A stretch of DNA of 33,672 nt from an uncultured Pelagibacteraceae bacterium (GTDB taxonomy: Bacteria; Pseudomonadota; Alphaproteobacteria; Pelagibacterales; Pelagibacteraceae). The translations under genes were made by a program, and so were the position numbers. Positions 8,500 through 18,118 of the stretch are shown here, one piece after another (the first letter of the stretch is position 1; each line of letters begins with the position of its first letter). Location: contig CACMYE010000011.1 in the NCBI GenBank assembly GCA_902617825.1, forward strand, positions 1-33,672, read 5' to 3'. The notes under the pieces were generated by a model. That model saw nothing but the letters and a program-made list of their open reading frames with translations. It had not been told where the DNA came from and made no database searches.

Positions 8500-8516
8500 T
8501 ATTCTAAGGTTCCAAA

Positions 8517-10280
8517 ATGCCAAATTATACAGCACCACTTGATGATATGTTGTTTCTCTTTGAAAAATTAAGAGATAATAAAAACTATAATGAATTAGAA
8601 AAATACAACGAAGTTAATTCTGATTTGGTGAAAGATATTTTAGGAGAAGCCGCAAAAATTAGCGAAAATTTAATATTGCCACTAGCTTTATCTGGGGATG
8701 AAAATCCAGCTCAATTAGAAAATGGTGTTGTCAGAACTCCTCCAGGATACAAAGAAGCATATAGTAAATATATAGAAGATGGCTGGATATCTTTATCTTG
8801 TGATCCAAAATATGGTGGCCAAGGAATGCCAAAAACTGTAAGTGCATTTTTTGACGAAATGTTATCTTCAGCCTCACTTTCTTTTAAACTCTATAGTGAA
8901 TTGACTATTGGTGCCTACAATTGTCTTTTGAGACACGCACCTGAGGAGATGAAAGATAAATATCTTCCTAAAATGGTTGAAGGAAAATGGAGTGGTACGA
9001 TGTGTTTGACAGAGCCGGTATGTGGAACAGATTTAGGAATGCTAAAAACAAAGGCTGTTGAACAAAAAGATGGAACTTTTAAAATTAGTGGCCAAAAAAT
9101 ATTTATTACATCTGGTGATCACGATCTTACAGAAAATATTATTCATCTAGTTATAGCTAGGGCATCAGACTCTCCACCTGGAACTAAAGGTATTAGCTTA
9201 TTTCTTGTGCCCAAGTATATTGTTAATGACGATGGATCAATTGGCCCAAGAAATGGAGTTTCTACTGGTTCAGTAGAGCACAAGATGGGAATTAAAGGCT
9301 CTGCCACCTGTGTATTAAATTTTGATGAAGCGGTTGGTTACATGATTGGTCCAAAAAATAAAGGCTTAAATCAAATGTTTACAATGATGAATTTAGAGAG
9401 AATCGTAGTTGGAATACAAGGACTAGGAATATCAGAAATTGCTTACCAAAACTCACTTTCCTATGCAAAAGAGAGAAAACAAGGTAAGACAAATAATTCT
9501 AAATCTACAAACGGTGCAGATTTTATAATAGAACATGCTGATATAAGGAAATCTTTGCTCAACATGAAGTCAATTATTGAAGGAGAGAGAGCCTTGTGTT
9601 TCTGGTTATCACAGCAAACGGAAGTAAGTCTTTATCATTCTGATGAAAATATAAAACAAGAAGCCTCAGACTATGTTTCATTGATGACACCAGTTGTAAA
9701 ATCGCTGTTTACCGATTTAGCCATGGAAATAACTAGCGATGCAATGCAGATACATGGTGGTTATGGATTTACAAAAGATCAAGGTATAGAGCAGTTGTAT
9801 CGTGATAACAGAATAACCCCAATTTATGAGGGTACAAACTCAGTACAGGCTGCTGACTTAGTATTTAGAAAATTAATTAATAAAAATGGAGATATAATTA
9901 CTAAATTTTTAAAAATGATCAAATCTGAATGCGAAAGTAAAAATGAAAATGTGAAAACTTTTTCGAAAGAAATTAATTATTACATAGATATTTTGTCAAA
10001 ATTTACTGATTGGATAAAGGAAAAACATACAAATGACAAAGATGATGTTAGTGCAGCTGCAAACGATTATTTAAAAACTCTTGGCTTTGTATCTTTGGCT
10101 TACTCATGGATTAAAGTTCTTGAGGTAAGTTATAAAGAGCATGAAACTAATAAAAAATTTTATGATGACAAAATAAATACTGCAAAATTTTTTTTCCAAA
10201 AGATTTTGCCCAGAGCAGAGTTTCATTATAAATCTGCAATATCTGGAAGTTCAAATATAATGAACTTTAAATTTAATTAG
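8517..10280 (+). CDS. dmdC: Methylmercaptopropionyl-CoA dehydrogenase-type acyl-CoA dehydrogenase
   Basis: This FAD enzyme of the acyl-CoA dehydrogenase superfamily probably oxidises 3-methylmercaptopropionyl-CoA to methylthioacryloyl-CoA in DMSP demethylation. At 587 residues it has the long DmdC-type architecture, with an extra C-terminal helical domain beyond the usual 380-residue core. Visible are the FAD/substrate motif LTEPVCGTDLG (about 163-173), the QIHGGYGFTKD stretch, and the likely catalytic base Glu438 in PIYEGTNS. DmdC function is inferred from this subfamily and from dmdB and dmdA downstream. Long-chain acyl-CoA dehydrogenases share the layout, so substrate is not proven. It begins 26 bases after leuB and ends 4 bases before dmdB. 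Confidence 0.82.
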   Translation: MPNYTAPLDDMLFLFEKLRDNKNYNELEKYNEVNSDLVKDILGEAAKISENLILPLALSGDENPAQLENGVVRTPPGYKEAYSKYIEDGWISLSCDPKYGGQGMPKTVSAFFDEMLSSASLSFKLYSELTIGAYNCLLRHAPEEMKDKYLPKMVEGKWSGTMCLTEPVCGTDLGMLKTKAVEQKDGTFKISGQKIFITSGDHDLTENIIHLVIARASDSPPGTKGISLFLVPKYIVNDDGSIGPRNGVSTGSVEHKMGIKGSATCVLNFDEAVGYMIGPKNKGLNQMFTMMNLERIVVGIQGLGISEIAYQNSLSYAKERKQGKTNNSKSTNGADFIIEHADIRKSLLNMKSIIEGERALCFWLSQQTEVSLYHSDENIKQEASDYVSLMTPVVKSLFTDLAMEITSDAMQIHGGYGFTKDQGIEQLYRDNRITPIYEGTNSVQAADLVFRKLINKNGDIITKFLKMIKSECESKNENVKTFSKEINYYIDILSKFTDWIKEKHTNDKDDVSAAANDYLKTLGFVSLAYSWIKVLEVSYKEHETNKKFYDDKINTAKFFFQKILPRAEFHYKSAISGSSNIMNFKFN

Positions 10281-10284
10281 TTTC

Positions 10285-11901
10285 ATGAATCATTACGATA
10301 AAAATTTAGATAAAAATGAGGCTAACCATGTTCCTTTAACTCCTTTAACATTTTTAAAAAGAGCAACAGAAATTTATCCAAACTATGAAGCGATAGTATA
10401 CGAAGATAGAAATTATACTTGGAGTGAAGTTTACAAAAGAGCGGTAAAATTTGCTAGTGCATTGACTAAAATTGGTATTAAAAAGGGTGATACTGTTTCA
10501 TTCTTAGCTTTTAATACACCTGAAATATTTGAAGCACACTACTCCGTTCCAATGACAGGAGCAGTCTTAAATACAATTAATATTAGACTAGATGCAAATA
10601 CTATTGCATATATTTTAAATCATAGTGATGCAAAAGTTTTAGTCGTTGATAGACAGCTACATATAGAAGTTAAAAAAGCTCTAAAAACTTTAGATAAAAA
10701 AATTACAATTATAGATATAAATGATAAATATGCCGACCAATCAAAGTGTGAAAAAATCGGTGAGCATGAATATGAAAATTTTTTAAATGCTGGTGATGAA
10801 AATTATGACTGGCAAATGCCAGACGATGAATGGCAGTCTATTTCTTTAAGTTATACTTCAGGCACAACTGGAAATCCAAAAGGTGTAGTTTATCATCATA
10901 GAGGCGCTTATTTGATGTCTACAGGAAGTTCTGTTGCATGGAATATGCCTAACCGATTAAATTTTTTAACAGTTGTACCAATGTTTCATTGTAATGGTTG
11001 GTGTTACCCATGGACAATCCCGATGTTGAATGGAAGGACTATTTGTCTAAGAAATATAGATATTAAAAAAATATTTGAACTAATTGATAAATATGATGTA
11101 ACGCATTTTGGTGGAGCACCTATTGTTTTAAACATGATTACTGGTGCTCCAGAAGCAGATAGAAAAAAATTAAAGAATAAAGTTTATGTTTTAACTGCTG
11201 GAGCGCCTCCCCCTAGTATAATCTTTAAAAAAATGAAAGCTCTGGGTTTCGAGGTAATGCATGTTTATGGACTTACAGAAACATATGGACATGTCACCCA
11301 ATGTGCTTGGAATGATGAGTGGAATGACTTTGATGAGGATAAACAAAATGAAATTAAAGCAAGGCAGGGTGTAAGATACCCAAATACAGAAGGTGTAACA
11401 ATATTAGATCCTGAAACCATGAAAGAAGTTCCAAAGGATGGTAAAACTATTGGTGAAATAATGATTAGAGGTAATGTAGTAATGAAGGGATACTTTAAAG
11501 ATAAAGATGCTACAGATAAGGCTATGAAGGGTGGCTGGTTTCACACTGGTGATTTAGCTGTGATGCATCCTGATGGATATGTAAAAATACAAGATAGATC
11601 TAAAGATATAATTATTTCTGGAGGAGAAAATATTTCTTCGATTGAAATTGAAAATACTCTTTCTAAACATCCGTCAGTTTCTATTGCAGCTGTAGTTGCA
11701 AAACCTGACGAAAAATGGGGCGAAGTTCCATGTGCTTTTATCGAAATGGTAAAAGATAAACCAGCAAGTGAAAAAGAATTAATTGATTTTTGTAAAGAAA
11801 CTTTAGCGGGATTTAAAGTACCAAAAAAAGTAATTTTCTGTGAGTTACCAAAAACCTCTACAGGAAAAATTCAAAAGTTTGAACTAAGAAAACAATTCTA
11901 G
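10285..11901 (+). CDS. dmdB: Methylmercaptopropionate-CoA ligase-type acyl-CoA synthetase
   Basis: This adenylate-forming ligase probably activates 3-methylmercaptopropionate, the DmdA product, to its CoA thioester using ATP. It has 538 residues. Visible are the P-loop-like YTSGTTGNPKG (190-200), the acyl-adenylate region YGLTETYGH, the hinge GGWFHTGD and DRSKDIIISGGENIS, and the catalytic Lys528 in STGKIQKF. All are complete, so an active enzyme is expected. The specific substrate is inferred from its place between dmdC and dmdA; medium-chain fatty acyl-CoA ligases look similar. No strong ribosome binding site precedes the ATG, which is four bases after the dmdC stop. Confidence 0.82.
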   Translation: MNHYDKNLDKNEANHVPLTPLTFLKRATEIYPNYEAIVYEDRNYTWSEVYKRAVKFASALTKIGIKKGDTVSFLAFNTPEIFEAHYSVPMTGAVLNTINIRLDANTIAYILNHSDAKVLVVDRQLHIEVKKALKTLDKKITIIDINDKYADQSKCEKIGEHEYENFLNAGDENYDWQMPDDEWQSISLSYTSGTTGNPKGVVYHHRGAYLMSTGSSVAWNMPNRLNFLTVVPMFHCNGWCYPWTIPMLNGRTICLRNIDIKKIFELIDKYDVTHFGGAPIVLNMITGAPEADRKKLKNKVYVLTAGAPPPSIIFKKMKALGFEVMHVYGLTETYGHVTQCAWNDEWNDFDEDKQNEIKARQGVRYPNTEGVTILDPETMKEVPKDGKTIGEIMIRGNVVMKGYFKDKDATDKAMKGGWFHTGDLAVMHPDGYVKIQDRSKDIIISGGENISSIEIENTLSKHPSVSIAAVVAKPDEKWGEVPCAFIEMVKDKPASEKELIDFCKETLAGFKVPKKVIFCELPKTSTGKIQKFELRKQF

Positions 11902-11909
11902 GTAATTAT

Positions 11910-12686
11910 TTGATTTTCCAGTTAGAAAATAAAAATGTCCATGCATCAGATGCAGGTCAAGGAATTGATCCAAAAAAACAAACAATTGTATTTTTGCATG
12001 GGAGCGGGATGTCACATATTATTTGGTCTTTAACGGAGCAATTTTTTTCAAATCAAAATTTTAACGTTTTATCATTAGATTTACCTGGACATGGAAATTC
12101 CGATGGTCCTTGTATCAATACTATAGAAAAAATTACAGATTGGTTAGAAAAAGCATTTAATCAATTAAATTTAAACGATTTAGTTTTAATTGGACACTCT
12201 CAGGGATGTTTAGAAATTTTAGAATTTGCTCATAAATACCCAACTAGAATAAAAAAATTAATTTTTGTTGGTGGTTCTTATAAAATGCCAGTTCATTCAG
12301 ATTTAATTGAATTAGCAAAAAATGGTGACTCAGATGCTGTTAAATTGATGATGAAGTGGGGGTATGAAGGTTCAAAAAAATTTATCGGTGGCAATCCAAT
12401 TAAAAGGATCATTCAATCACCAAGAGATATCAGTGAAATATTGGCTGTTGATCTTGTTGCATGTAACAATTACTCAAATGGTAAAGAGGCTGCCGCATCA
12501 ATAAATTGTCCAAGCATGTTTATATTTGGTGCGCTTGATAAGATGGTTAACGTAGAAGTAGGAAAAAAATTTTCAAATCTCGTAAAAAATTCATCTACCC
12601 ACATCTTCGAAGGTTGTGGTCATATGATTATGATTGAAAAAGCATTTGAAATGAGAGAAAAGGTCCTAGAATTTATAAAAAAATGA
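11910..12686 (+). CDS. Alpha/beta hydrolase of unknown substrate, coupled to dmdA
   Basis: A 258-residue single-domain alpha/beta hydrolase with an intact triad: nucleophile Ser97 in GHSQG, probable acid Asp210 in GALDKMV and His238 in GCGHMIM. The oxyanion loop HGSGMS follows the first core strand. No signal peptide is visible, so it should be cytoplasmic. I see no in-frame ATG near the N-terminus, so the start is probably the TTG at 11910. Its TGA overlaps the dmdA ATG (12683-12686), implying coupled translation. Lying between dmdB and dmdA, it could hydrolyse a thioester or ester in DMSP metabolism, but sequence alone does not say which. The canonical dmdD hydratase is not nearby. Confidence 0.85.
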   Translation: MIFQLENKNVHASDAGQGIDPKKQTIVFLHGSGMSHIIWSLTEQFFSNQNFNVLSLDLPGHGNSDGPCINTIEKITDWLEKAFNQLNLNDLVLIGHSQGCLEILEFAHKYPTRIKKLIFVGGSYKMPVHSDLIELAKNGDSDAVKLMMKWGYEGSKKFIGGNPIKRIIQSPRDISEILAVDLVACNNYSNGKEAAASINCPSMFIFGALDKMVNVEVGKKFSNLVKNSSTHIFEGCGHMIMIEKAFEMREKVLEFIKK

Positions 12687-13792
12687 AAAACTTTTCTATT
12701 GCAAAATCAAGAAGATTACGAAGTACACCTTATACTGACAGAATAGAAGCTCATGGTGTGAGCAGTTACACAGTTTATAATCATATGTTACTTCCAGCAT
12801 CATTTAAATCTTTAGAGAGTGACTATCATCATTTAAAAAAATATGTTCAAGTTTGGGATGTTGCTGCAGAGAGACAAGTTGAGATCTCTGGAAAAGATTC
12901 ATCTAAATTAGTTCAATTAATGACTTGTAGAGATTTATCCAAATCAAAAGTTGGAAAATGTTATTATGCTCCATTAATTGATAACGATGGACTTTTAGTT
13001 AATGATCCAATTATTAACAAACTTGGAGAGGACAAATGGTGGTTGTCTATAGCTGATGCGGATGTAATATTTTTTGCAAAAGGACTTGCAGCTGGAAATA
13101 AATTTGAAGTTGAAATTAATGAGCCAAATGTAAATATTTTAGCTGTTCAGGGACCTTTGGCTGACGATTTAATGTCAAAATTATTTGGTGAAGAGATTAG
13201 AAAATTAAAATTTTTTAATTTTGATTATTTTGAATTAAAAGGTCACAAATATTTTATCGCAAGATCAGGATGGTCCAAACAAGGTGGATTTGAAGTTTAT
13301 GTTGATAACGACATTGCAGGTCAGAATTTATATGATTATTTATTTGAGGAGGGAAAAGAATTTAATGTTAAGCCAGGTTGCCCAAATTTAATTGAGAGAA
13401 TTGAAGGTGCACTATTGTCATATGGAAACGACTTTGACAACAGAGACAATCCGTTTGAAGCAAATTTTGATAAATTTATTCACCTAGACAGCGATGTTGA
13501 TTTTTTAGGTAAAGAAAAACTTAAGAAAATACAAGAAAAAGGAATAACTAGAAAACTTATGGGTGTAAAAATTGAACACAATAAAATTGATATGTATTGT
13601 GAAAAAACTTTATTTGCTGATAATAATGAAGTAGTTGGATATGTTAGATCAGCCACATTTTCTCCCACATTTAATAAAGTTATTGGAATTGCAATGATTA
13701 ATAAACCCTACTGGAATGCAAAAAATCAGTTTAATATAGAAATTAATGAAAAAATATATGTGGGTTCTGTTTGTGATTTACCCCTCGTCTAA
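12683..13792 (+). CDS. dmdA: Dimethylsulfoniopropionate demethylase
   Basis: DmdA moves a methyl group from DMSP to tetrahydrofolate, giving 3-methylmercaptopropionate and 5-methyl-THF. It belongs to the GcvT/aminomethyltransferase fold. The 369-residue length equals the Pelagibacter enzyme, and several stretches match what I remember of it: [11 protein letters not shown] near the N-terminus, [46 protein letters not shown] and [19 protein letters not shown]. These distinguish it from glycine-cleavage T proteins. The ATG overlaps the stop of the upstream hydrolase. In SAR11, which lacks assimilatory sulfate reduction, DMSP is a key source of reduced sulfur and one-carbon units. Confidence 0.95.
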   Translation: MKNFSIAKSRRLRSTPYTDRIEAHGVSSYTVYNHMLLPASFKSLESDYHHLKKYVQVWDVAAERQVEISGKDSSKLVQLMTCRDLSKSKVGKCYYAPLIDNDGLLVNDPIINKLGEDKWWLSIADADVIFFAKGLAAGNKFEVEINEPNVNILAVQGPLADDLMSKLFGEEIRKLKFFNFDYFELKGHKYFIARSGWSKQGGFEVYVDNDIAGQNLYDYLFEEGKEFNVKPGCPNLIERIEGALLSYGNDFDNRDNPFEANFDKFIHLDSDVDFLGKEKLKKIQEKGITRKLMGVKIEHNKIDMYCEKTLFADNNEVVGYVRSATFSPTFNKVIGIAMINKPYWNAKNQFNIEINEKIYVGSVCDLPLV

Positions 13793-13813
13793 AATTAAAA
13801 GTCATTTGGTTTT

Positions 13814-14824
13814 ATGAATATAGCAATTGTAGGTGCAACAGGAAATGTTGGTAGAAAAATAATAGAAATTCTAGAGAAGAAACAAATAAATATTGAAAAT
13901 CTTTTTTTATTAGCTTCAAAAAATAGTGAAGGAAGAAAAATTAACTACAACAGAAAAGAACACACAGTAACTAATCTTGAAAAATTTGATTTCTCCTCTG
14001 TTAAAATTGCTTTTTTTGCAGCAGGAAGCGAAGTAGCTGAAAAATGGGCCCATGTTGCTGCTGAAAAAACTATTGTTATAGATAATTCAAAATATTTTAG
14101 AAAAGACCCTGATATTCCATTAATTGTTCCTGAAGTTAATTCAAAAAAATTATCTGATGTAAAAAATAAAAATATTATTGCTAATGCTAATTGTTCAGTG
14201 ATTCCAGTTGTTGTGGCTTTAAAACCTTTGCACGATTTGTACAATATAAATCGTATAGTCGCATCTACATATCAGTCAGTATCTGGAGCAGGTAAATCAG
14301 CTATGGATGAATTATTATCTCAAACAGAGGATTATTTTCAAAATAAAGAAATAGACTCAAAAAATTTTACTAAGCAAATAGCTTTTAATGCAATCCCTCA
14401 TATTGATAGTTTTTTAGAAAATGGTTACACAAAAGAGGAACAAAAAACTACTGACGAAATTAAAAAAATTTTAGATAAAAAAATTAAAGTAACTTCTACT
14501 TGTGTTAGGATACCTGTTCTTGTTTCTCACTGTATTAGTGCAAATGTAGAATTTAATAAAAAATGTGATTTGGATGAAATAAGAAAAGTTCTATCTACCT
14601 CCCCTGGGTGCAAGGTAATTGATGAACATCAGGATGGGGGTTACATAACACCAGTAGAGGCTGAGGATAAATTTGAAACTTTTATATCAAGAATAAGATT
14701 GGATGAGTCTCGTGAAAATACAATAAATTTGTGGATCGTATCAGATAATTTAGTTAAAGGAGCGGCATTGAACGCAGTACAAATTGCTGAAAGTTTGATT
14801 ACAAATGATTTTTATGGAAGATAA
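13814..14824 (+). CDS. asd: Aspartate-semialdehyde dehydrogenase
   Basis: Asd reduces aspartyl-4-phosphate with NADPH to aspartate semialdehyde, the branch point to lysine/diaminopimelate and to threonine and methionine. The protein has 336 residues, an N-terminal nucleotide-binding GATGNVGRKI, catalytic Cys127 in ANCSVIP, and the SVSGAGKSAMDE and VRIPVLVSHC segments. Its last codons overlap the start of sdhC. Its neighbour dmdA supplies the pathway that yields methanethiol, and Asd leads to the homoserine acceptor for that sulfur; this link is an inference from gene order. Confidence 0.95.
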   Translation: MNIAIVGATGNVGRKIIEILEKKQINIENLFLLASKNSEGRKINYNRKEHTVTNLEKFDFSSVKIAFFAAGSEVAEKWAHVAAEKTIVIDNSKYFRKDPDIPLIVPEVNSKKLSDVKNKNIIANANCSVIPVVVALKPLHDLYNINRIVASTYQSVSGAGKSAMDELLSQTEDYFQNKEIDSKNFTKQIAFNAIPHIDSFLENGYTKEEQKTTDEIKKILDKKIKVTSTCVRIPVLVSHCISANVEFNKKCDLDEIRKVLSTSPGCKVIDEHQDGGYITPVEAEDKFETFISRIRLDESRENTINLWIVSDNLVKGAALNAVQIAESLITNDFYGR

Positions 14825-15197
14825 AAAACCACTTTCACCACATATACAAATTTACAGATGGCATATCTCTTCATTGGTATCTATTTCTCATAGAATAACT
14901 GGTATAATTAATATTATAGCTATTACATTTATTTGTGTTTGGTCTGGCTGGTTAATTCTAGGTGAAGCAAATTACACTTTAATAAATTTTTTTCTTAACT
15001 CAATTTTTGGCAAATTTGTTGTTTTAGGTATCGTTTGGTCATTTAGTTTCCAAGTTTTGAGCGAAATAAGGCATCTAATAATGGATATGGGATATGGTTT
15101 TGAATTACAAACAACTCGTGCAACGGGCTTACTTGTTATATTTGGTTCATTCCTGCTTACGGTAGCTATTTATTTAATTGGTAGAAATTTTTTTTAA
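14814..15197 (+). CDS. sdhC: Succinate dehydrogenase cytochrome b556 subunit SdhC, lacking the heme-ligand histidine
   Basis: SdhC is the larger membrane anchor of complex II. With the ATG at 14814 it has 127 residues and starts MEDKKPLSPHIQIYRW, the family pattern; an ATG at 14805 would add three residues. Three transmembrane helices are visible (about 22-45, 60-85, 100-123). The quinone-site Ser and Arg remain in SISHRITG. Seven residues before His87 of the conserved IRHLIMD, where E. coli (His84) and Rickettsia have the heme-b ligand, this protein has Gln80 (CAA at 15051). The gene starts inside asd and is followed after one base by sdhD. Confidence 0.93.
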   Translation: MEDKKPLSPHIQIYRWHISSLVSISHRITGIINIIAITFICVWSGWLILGEANYTLINFFLNSIFGKFVVLGIVWSFSFQVLSEIRHLIMDMGYGFELQTTRATGLLVIFGSFLLTVAIYLIGRNFF

Positions 15198-15198
15198 T

Positions 15199-15525
15199 AT
15201 GAATTTAGCAACAAAAAAGTGGATTTTTACAAAAGCTTCATCAGTAATTTTATTACCCCTTATGCTATGGTTTATTTTAAGTTTTGTATCTATTTACGAT
15301 CAAGGCTATTCAGAAATTTTAAATTTTTTTATCATCCCAATAAATAAATTTCTCTATAGTTTATTTATTATATTTGCATTTTTTTTCTCATCATTAACTA
15401 TTAGTGAGGTTTTTGAGGACTATATTGCTAACGAAAAAATCAAAAATGTCGCAAACAGACTAATGTATATTTCTGCTATAGGTATTTCATTTTTAACAAT
15501 AATTATTATATTTAATCTAGAATAA
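15199..15525 (+). CDS. sdhD: Succinate dehydrogenase membrane anchor subunit SdhD, without any histidine
   Basis: SdhD is the second membrane anchor of complex II. I chose the ATG at 15199, one base after the sdhC stop, giving 108 residues and the start [10 protein letters not shown]; a TTG at 15178 would overlap sdhC. Three hydrophobic helices are clear. The quinone-site Asp74-Tyr75 pair (FEDYI) is kept. Eleven residues before that Asp, where E. coli (His71) and Rickettsia carry the heme-b ligand, there is Phe63 (TTC at 15385). The whole protein has no histidine, so no shifted ligand can replace it. The identification rests on position, helix pattern and the EDY motif. Confidence 0.88.
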   Translation: MNLATKKWIFTKASSVILLPLMLWFILSFVSIYDQGYSEILNFFIIPINKFLYSLFIIFAFFFSSLTISEVFEDYIANEKIKNVANRLMYISAIGISFLTIIIIFNLE

Positions 15526-17300
15526 TGAGTTCATACAATATTATAAATCATGAATATGACGTTGTAGTCTTAGGTGCTGGTGGATCAGGACTGAGAGCTG
15601 CCGTTGGTTTGAGTGAAGCAGGATTAAAAACCGCATGTATCTCAAAAGTATTTCCAACCAGAAGTCACACCTCTGCAGCCCAAGGTGGAATTTCTGCTGC
15701 GCTTGGAAACATGGGTGAAGATGACTGGAGATGGCATATGTATGACACTGTTAAGGGAGCTGACTGGTTAGGAGATCAAGATAGCATTGAGTATTTGTGT
15801 AAAGAAGCGCCAAAAGCAGTCTTAGAATTAGAAAAATATGGAGTTCCATTTAGTCGAACAGATGAGGGAAAAATTTATCAAAGACCATTTGGAGGTATGA
15901 CAAAAAATTATGGAAATGGTATAGTCCAAAGAACGTGTGCAGCTGCTGATAGAACAGGACACGCTATACTACACACTCTTTATGGGCAAGCTTTGAAACA
16001 TAATACAGAATTTTTTATAGAATATTTTGCATTAGATTTATTAATGAAAGATGGGGAGTGTAAAGGATTAATAGCTTGGAATTTGAATGACGGAACAATT
16101 CATCGATTTAGAGCTCACTCGGTGATTATAGCAACTGGTGGATATGGAAAAGTTTATTATTCAGCAACTTCTGCGCATACTTGTACAGGTGATGGAAATG
16201 CAATGGTATTGAGAGCAGGATTGCCTTTACAAGATATGGAGTTTGTTCAATTTCACCCAACAGGCATTTACGGGCACGGAACATTAATCTCTGAAGGTGT
16301 CAGAGGAGAGGGTGGATATCTAGTAAACTCCAAAGGTGAAAGATTTATGGAAAGATACGCTCCAAATGCTAAAGATTTAGCATCAAGAGATGTTGTGAGT
16401 AGATCAATGTCGATAGAAATTAATGAAGGAAGAGGTGTAGGAAAAGATCAGGATCATGTTCATTTACATTTAAGTCATTTAGATAAAAGTGTAATTGAAA
16501 ATAGACTTCCAGGTATCACTGAAGCAGCAAGGTTATTTGCAAATGTTGATGTAACAAAGGAGCCAATCCCAGTTGTTCCTACTGTTCATTATAATATGGG
16601 TGGAATTCCAACTAATTATAAAGCTGAAGTTTTAACAGTAAATGGATCAGAGAAGACAGTACCAGGCTTGATGGCAATTGGAGAAGCAGCATGTGTATCA
16701 GTTCATGGAGCTAATAGACTTGGGTCAAATTCATTAATTGATTTAGTTGTGTTTGGAAGAGCTGCAGCAAAAAGAGCTGCTGAATTAGTTAAACCAGGAG
16801 CACCTCATGAAGAAATCCCAGAGACAGAAACTCAGAAGTGTTTAGATAGATTTGATAAATTAAGAAATGCACAAGGTGACAACAGTACTGCAGAATTAAG
16901 ACTAGCAATGCAAAAAACAATGCAATCAAAATGCGCAGTGTTTAGAACAGAAAAAAATTTAGAGGAAGGTGTTAACGAAATTAGAAAAACTTATGATGGC
17001 ATGGACTCAATCTCAGTTAAGGACAGATCTTTAGTTTTTAATACAGATTTAGTAGAAACCTTAGAGTTTGATAATTTAATTAGACAAGCAGTAACCACAG
17101 TAGACTCTGCATATCATAGAAAAGAGAGTAGAGGAGCTCATGCAAGAGAGGATTATCCTAACAGAGATGATGAAAAATTTATGCAGCACACACTTGCTTG
17201 GTGTGATGGAAAAGATACTAAAATTACATATAGACCTGTTCATAATTCAACATTGACTAATGAAGTCCAATATTTTCCGCCTCAAGAAAGAGTTTATTAA
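15525..17300 (+). CDS. sdhA: Succinate dehydrogenase flavoprotein subunit
   Basis: SdhA holds covalent FAD and oxidises succinate to fumarate on the cytoplasmic side of complex II. The 591-residue protein has the dinucleotide motif [12 protein letters not shown], His48 in SHTSAAQGG as the flavin attachment site, [11 protein letters not shown], a conserved SRDVVSRS active-site Arg region, and [14 protein letters not shown]. The C-terminal [13 protein letters not shown] stretch is typical. The ATG overlaps the last base of the sdhD stop and its own stop overlaps sdhB by one base, so the four subunits are tightly coupled. Confidence 0.98.
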   Translation: MSSYNIINHEYDVVVLGAGGSGLRAAVGLSEAGLKTACISKVFPTRSHTSAAQGGISAALGNMGEDDWRWHMYDTVKGADWLGDQDSIEYLCKEAPKAVLELEKYGVPFSRTDEGKIYQRPFGGMTKNYGNGIVQRTCAAADRTGHAILHTLYGQALKHNTEFFIEYFALDLLMKDGECKGLIAWNLNDGTIHRFRAHSVIIATGGYGKVYYSATSAHTCTGDGNAMVLRAGLPLQDMEFVQFHPTGIYGHGTLISEGVRGEGGYLVNSKGERFMERYAPNAKDLASRDVVSRSMSIEINEGRGVGKDQDHVHLHLSHLDKSVIENRLPGITEAARLFANVDVTKEPIPVVPTVHYNMGGIPTNYKAEVLTVNGSEKTVPGLMAIGEAACVSVHGANRLGSNSLIDLVVFGRAAAKRAAELVKPGAPHEEIPETETQKCLDRFDKLRNAQGDNSTAELRLAMQKTMQSKCAVFRTEKNLEEGVNEIRKTYDGMDSISVKDRSLVFNTDLVETLEFDNLIRQAVTTVDSAYHRKESRGAHAREDYPNRDDEKFMQHTLAWCDGKDTKITYRPVHNSTLTNEVQYFPPQERVY

Positions 17301-18079
17301 TGGCTCAAATAAGTTTACCTAAAAATTCAGAGGTAAATAAAGGGAAATATTTCAAAGATAAGACAGGTTCAAAAAATATTCGTAAAGTTAATGTTTATAG
17401 ATGGGATCCATCTACAGAAGAAAATCCAAGAATTGATACTTACGAAGTAGATATGGACAATTGTCCTTCAAAAGTTTTAGATATTTTAAATAAAATTAAA
17501 AATGAAATAGACCCAACTCTGGCTTACAGAAGGTCTTGCGCTCATGGTGTTTGTGGTTCATGTGCAATGAACATGGGAGGTAAAAATGGTCTTGCTTGTA
17601 CAAAGCCTCATGCTGAAATAGATGGCGATATAGACATTTATCCTTTGCCTCATTTAAGAGTGAAGAGAGATTTAATAGGTGACTTAGATGGTCTATATAA
17701 ACAGTACCAGTCTATTGAACCTTGGTTAAAAAATAATTCATCTAAAGATACAACTGAGATTTTTCAATCAAAAGAAGATAGAGCAAAATTAGATGGTGCA
17801 TATGAATGTATAATGTGCGCATGTTGTTCTACTTCGTGCCCTAGTTATTGGTGGAATGGAGATAAATACTTAGGTCCTGCTGTCCTTTTGCAGGCTTATA
17901 GATGGATTGTTGATAGTCGAGATGACGAAAGAAAAGCAAGATTAAAAAAAGTTGCTGATGAACTAAAACTTTATAGATGTCATACTATTCTAAATTGTAC
18001 CAGTGCTTGTCCTAAGGGGCTAAATCCAGCAAAAGCAATTGCTGAAATCAAGAAAATGTTAGCTACAGCTAATGTTTAA
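17300..18079 (+). CDS. sdhB: Succinate dehydrogenase iron-sulfur subunit
   Basis: SdhB carries the [2Fe-2S], [4Fe-4S] and [3Fe-4S] clusters that pass electrons from FAD to quinone. The first cluster uses Cys80, Cys85, Cys88 and Cys100 ([10 protein letters not shown]...LAC). The ferredoxin-like part starts at Cys170 (ECIMCACC), continues with CPSYWWN and ends with YRCHTILNC and CPKGLNP. The Trp of SYWWN and the His of RCH, which line the quinone pocket in E. coli, are present. At 259 residues it is standard. The quinone site thus looks intact even though the membrane subunits lack heme ligands. Confidence 0.98.
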   Translation: MAQISLPKNSEVNKGKYFKDKTGSKNIRKVNVYRWDPSTEENPRIDTYEVDMDNCPSKVLDILNKIKNEIDPTLAYRRSCAHGVCGSCAMNMGGKNGLACTKPHAEIDGDIDIYPLPHLRVKRDLIGDLDGLYKQYQSIEPWLKNNSSKDTTEIFQSKEDRAKLDGAYECIMCACCSTSCPSYWWNGDKYLGPAVLLQAYRWIVDSRDDERKARLKKVADELKLYRCHTILNCTSACPKGLNPAKAIAEIKKMLATANV

Positions 18080-18118
18080 ATAGACTAATAAGTATTTTTG
18101 TTTTAAAAGATCCTTCTC

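Noticed and set aside
12683-13792. Glycine cleavage T protein (gcvT) for the aminomethyltransferase-fold gene
   Set aside because: The sequence follows Pelagibacter DmdA in length and in several long motifs, and dmdB- and dmdC-like genes adjoin it; no gcvH or gcvP is present.
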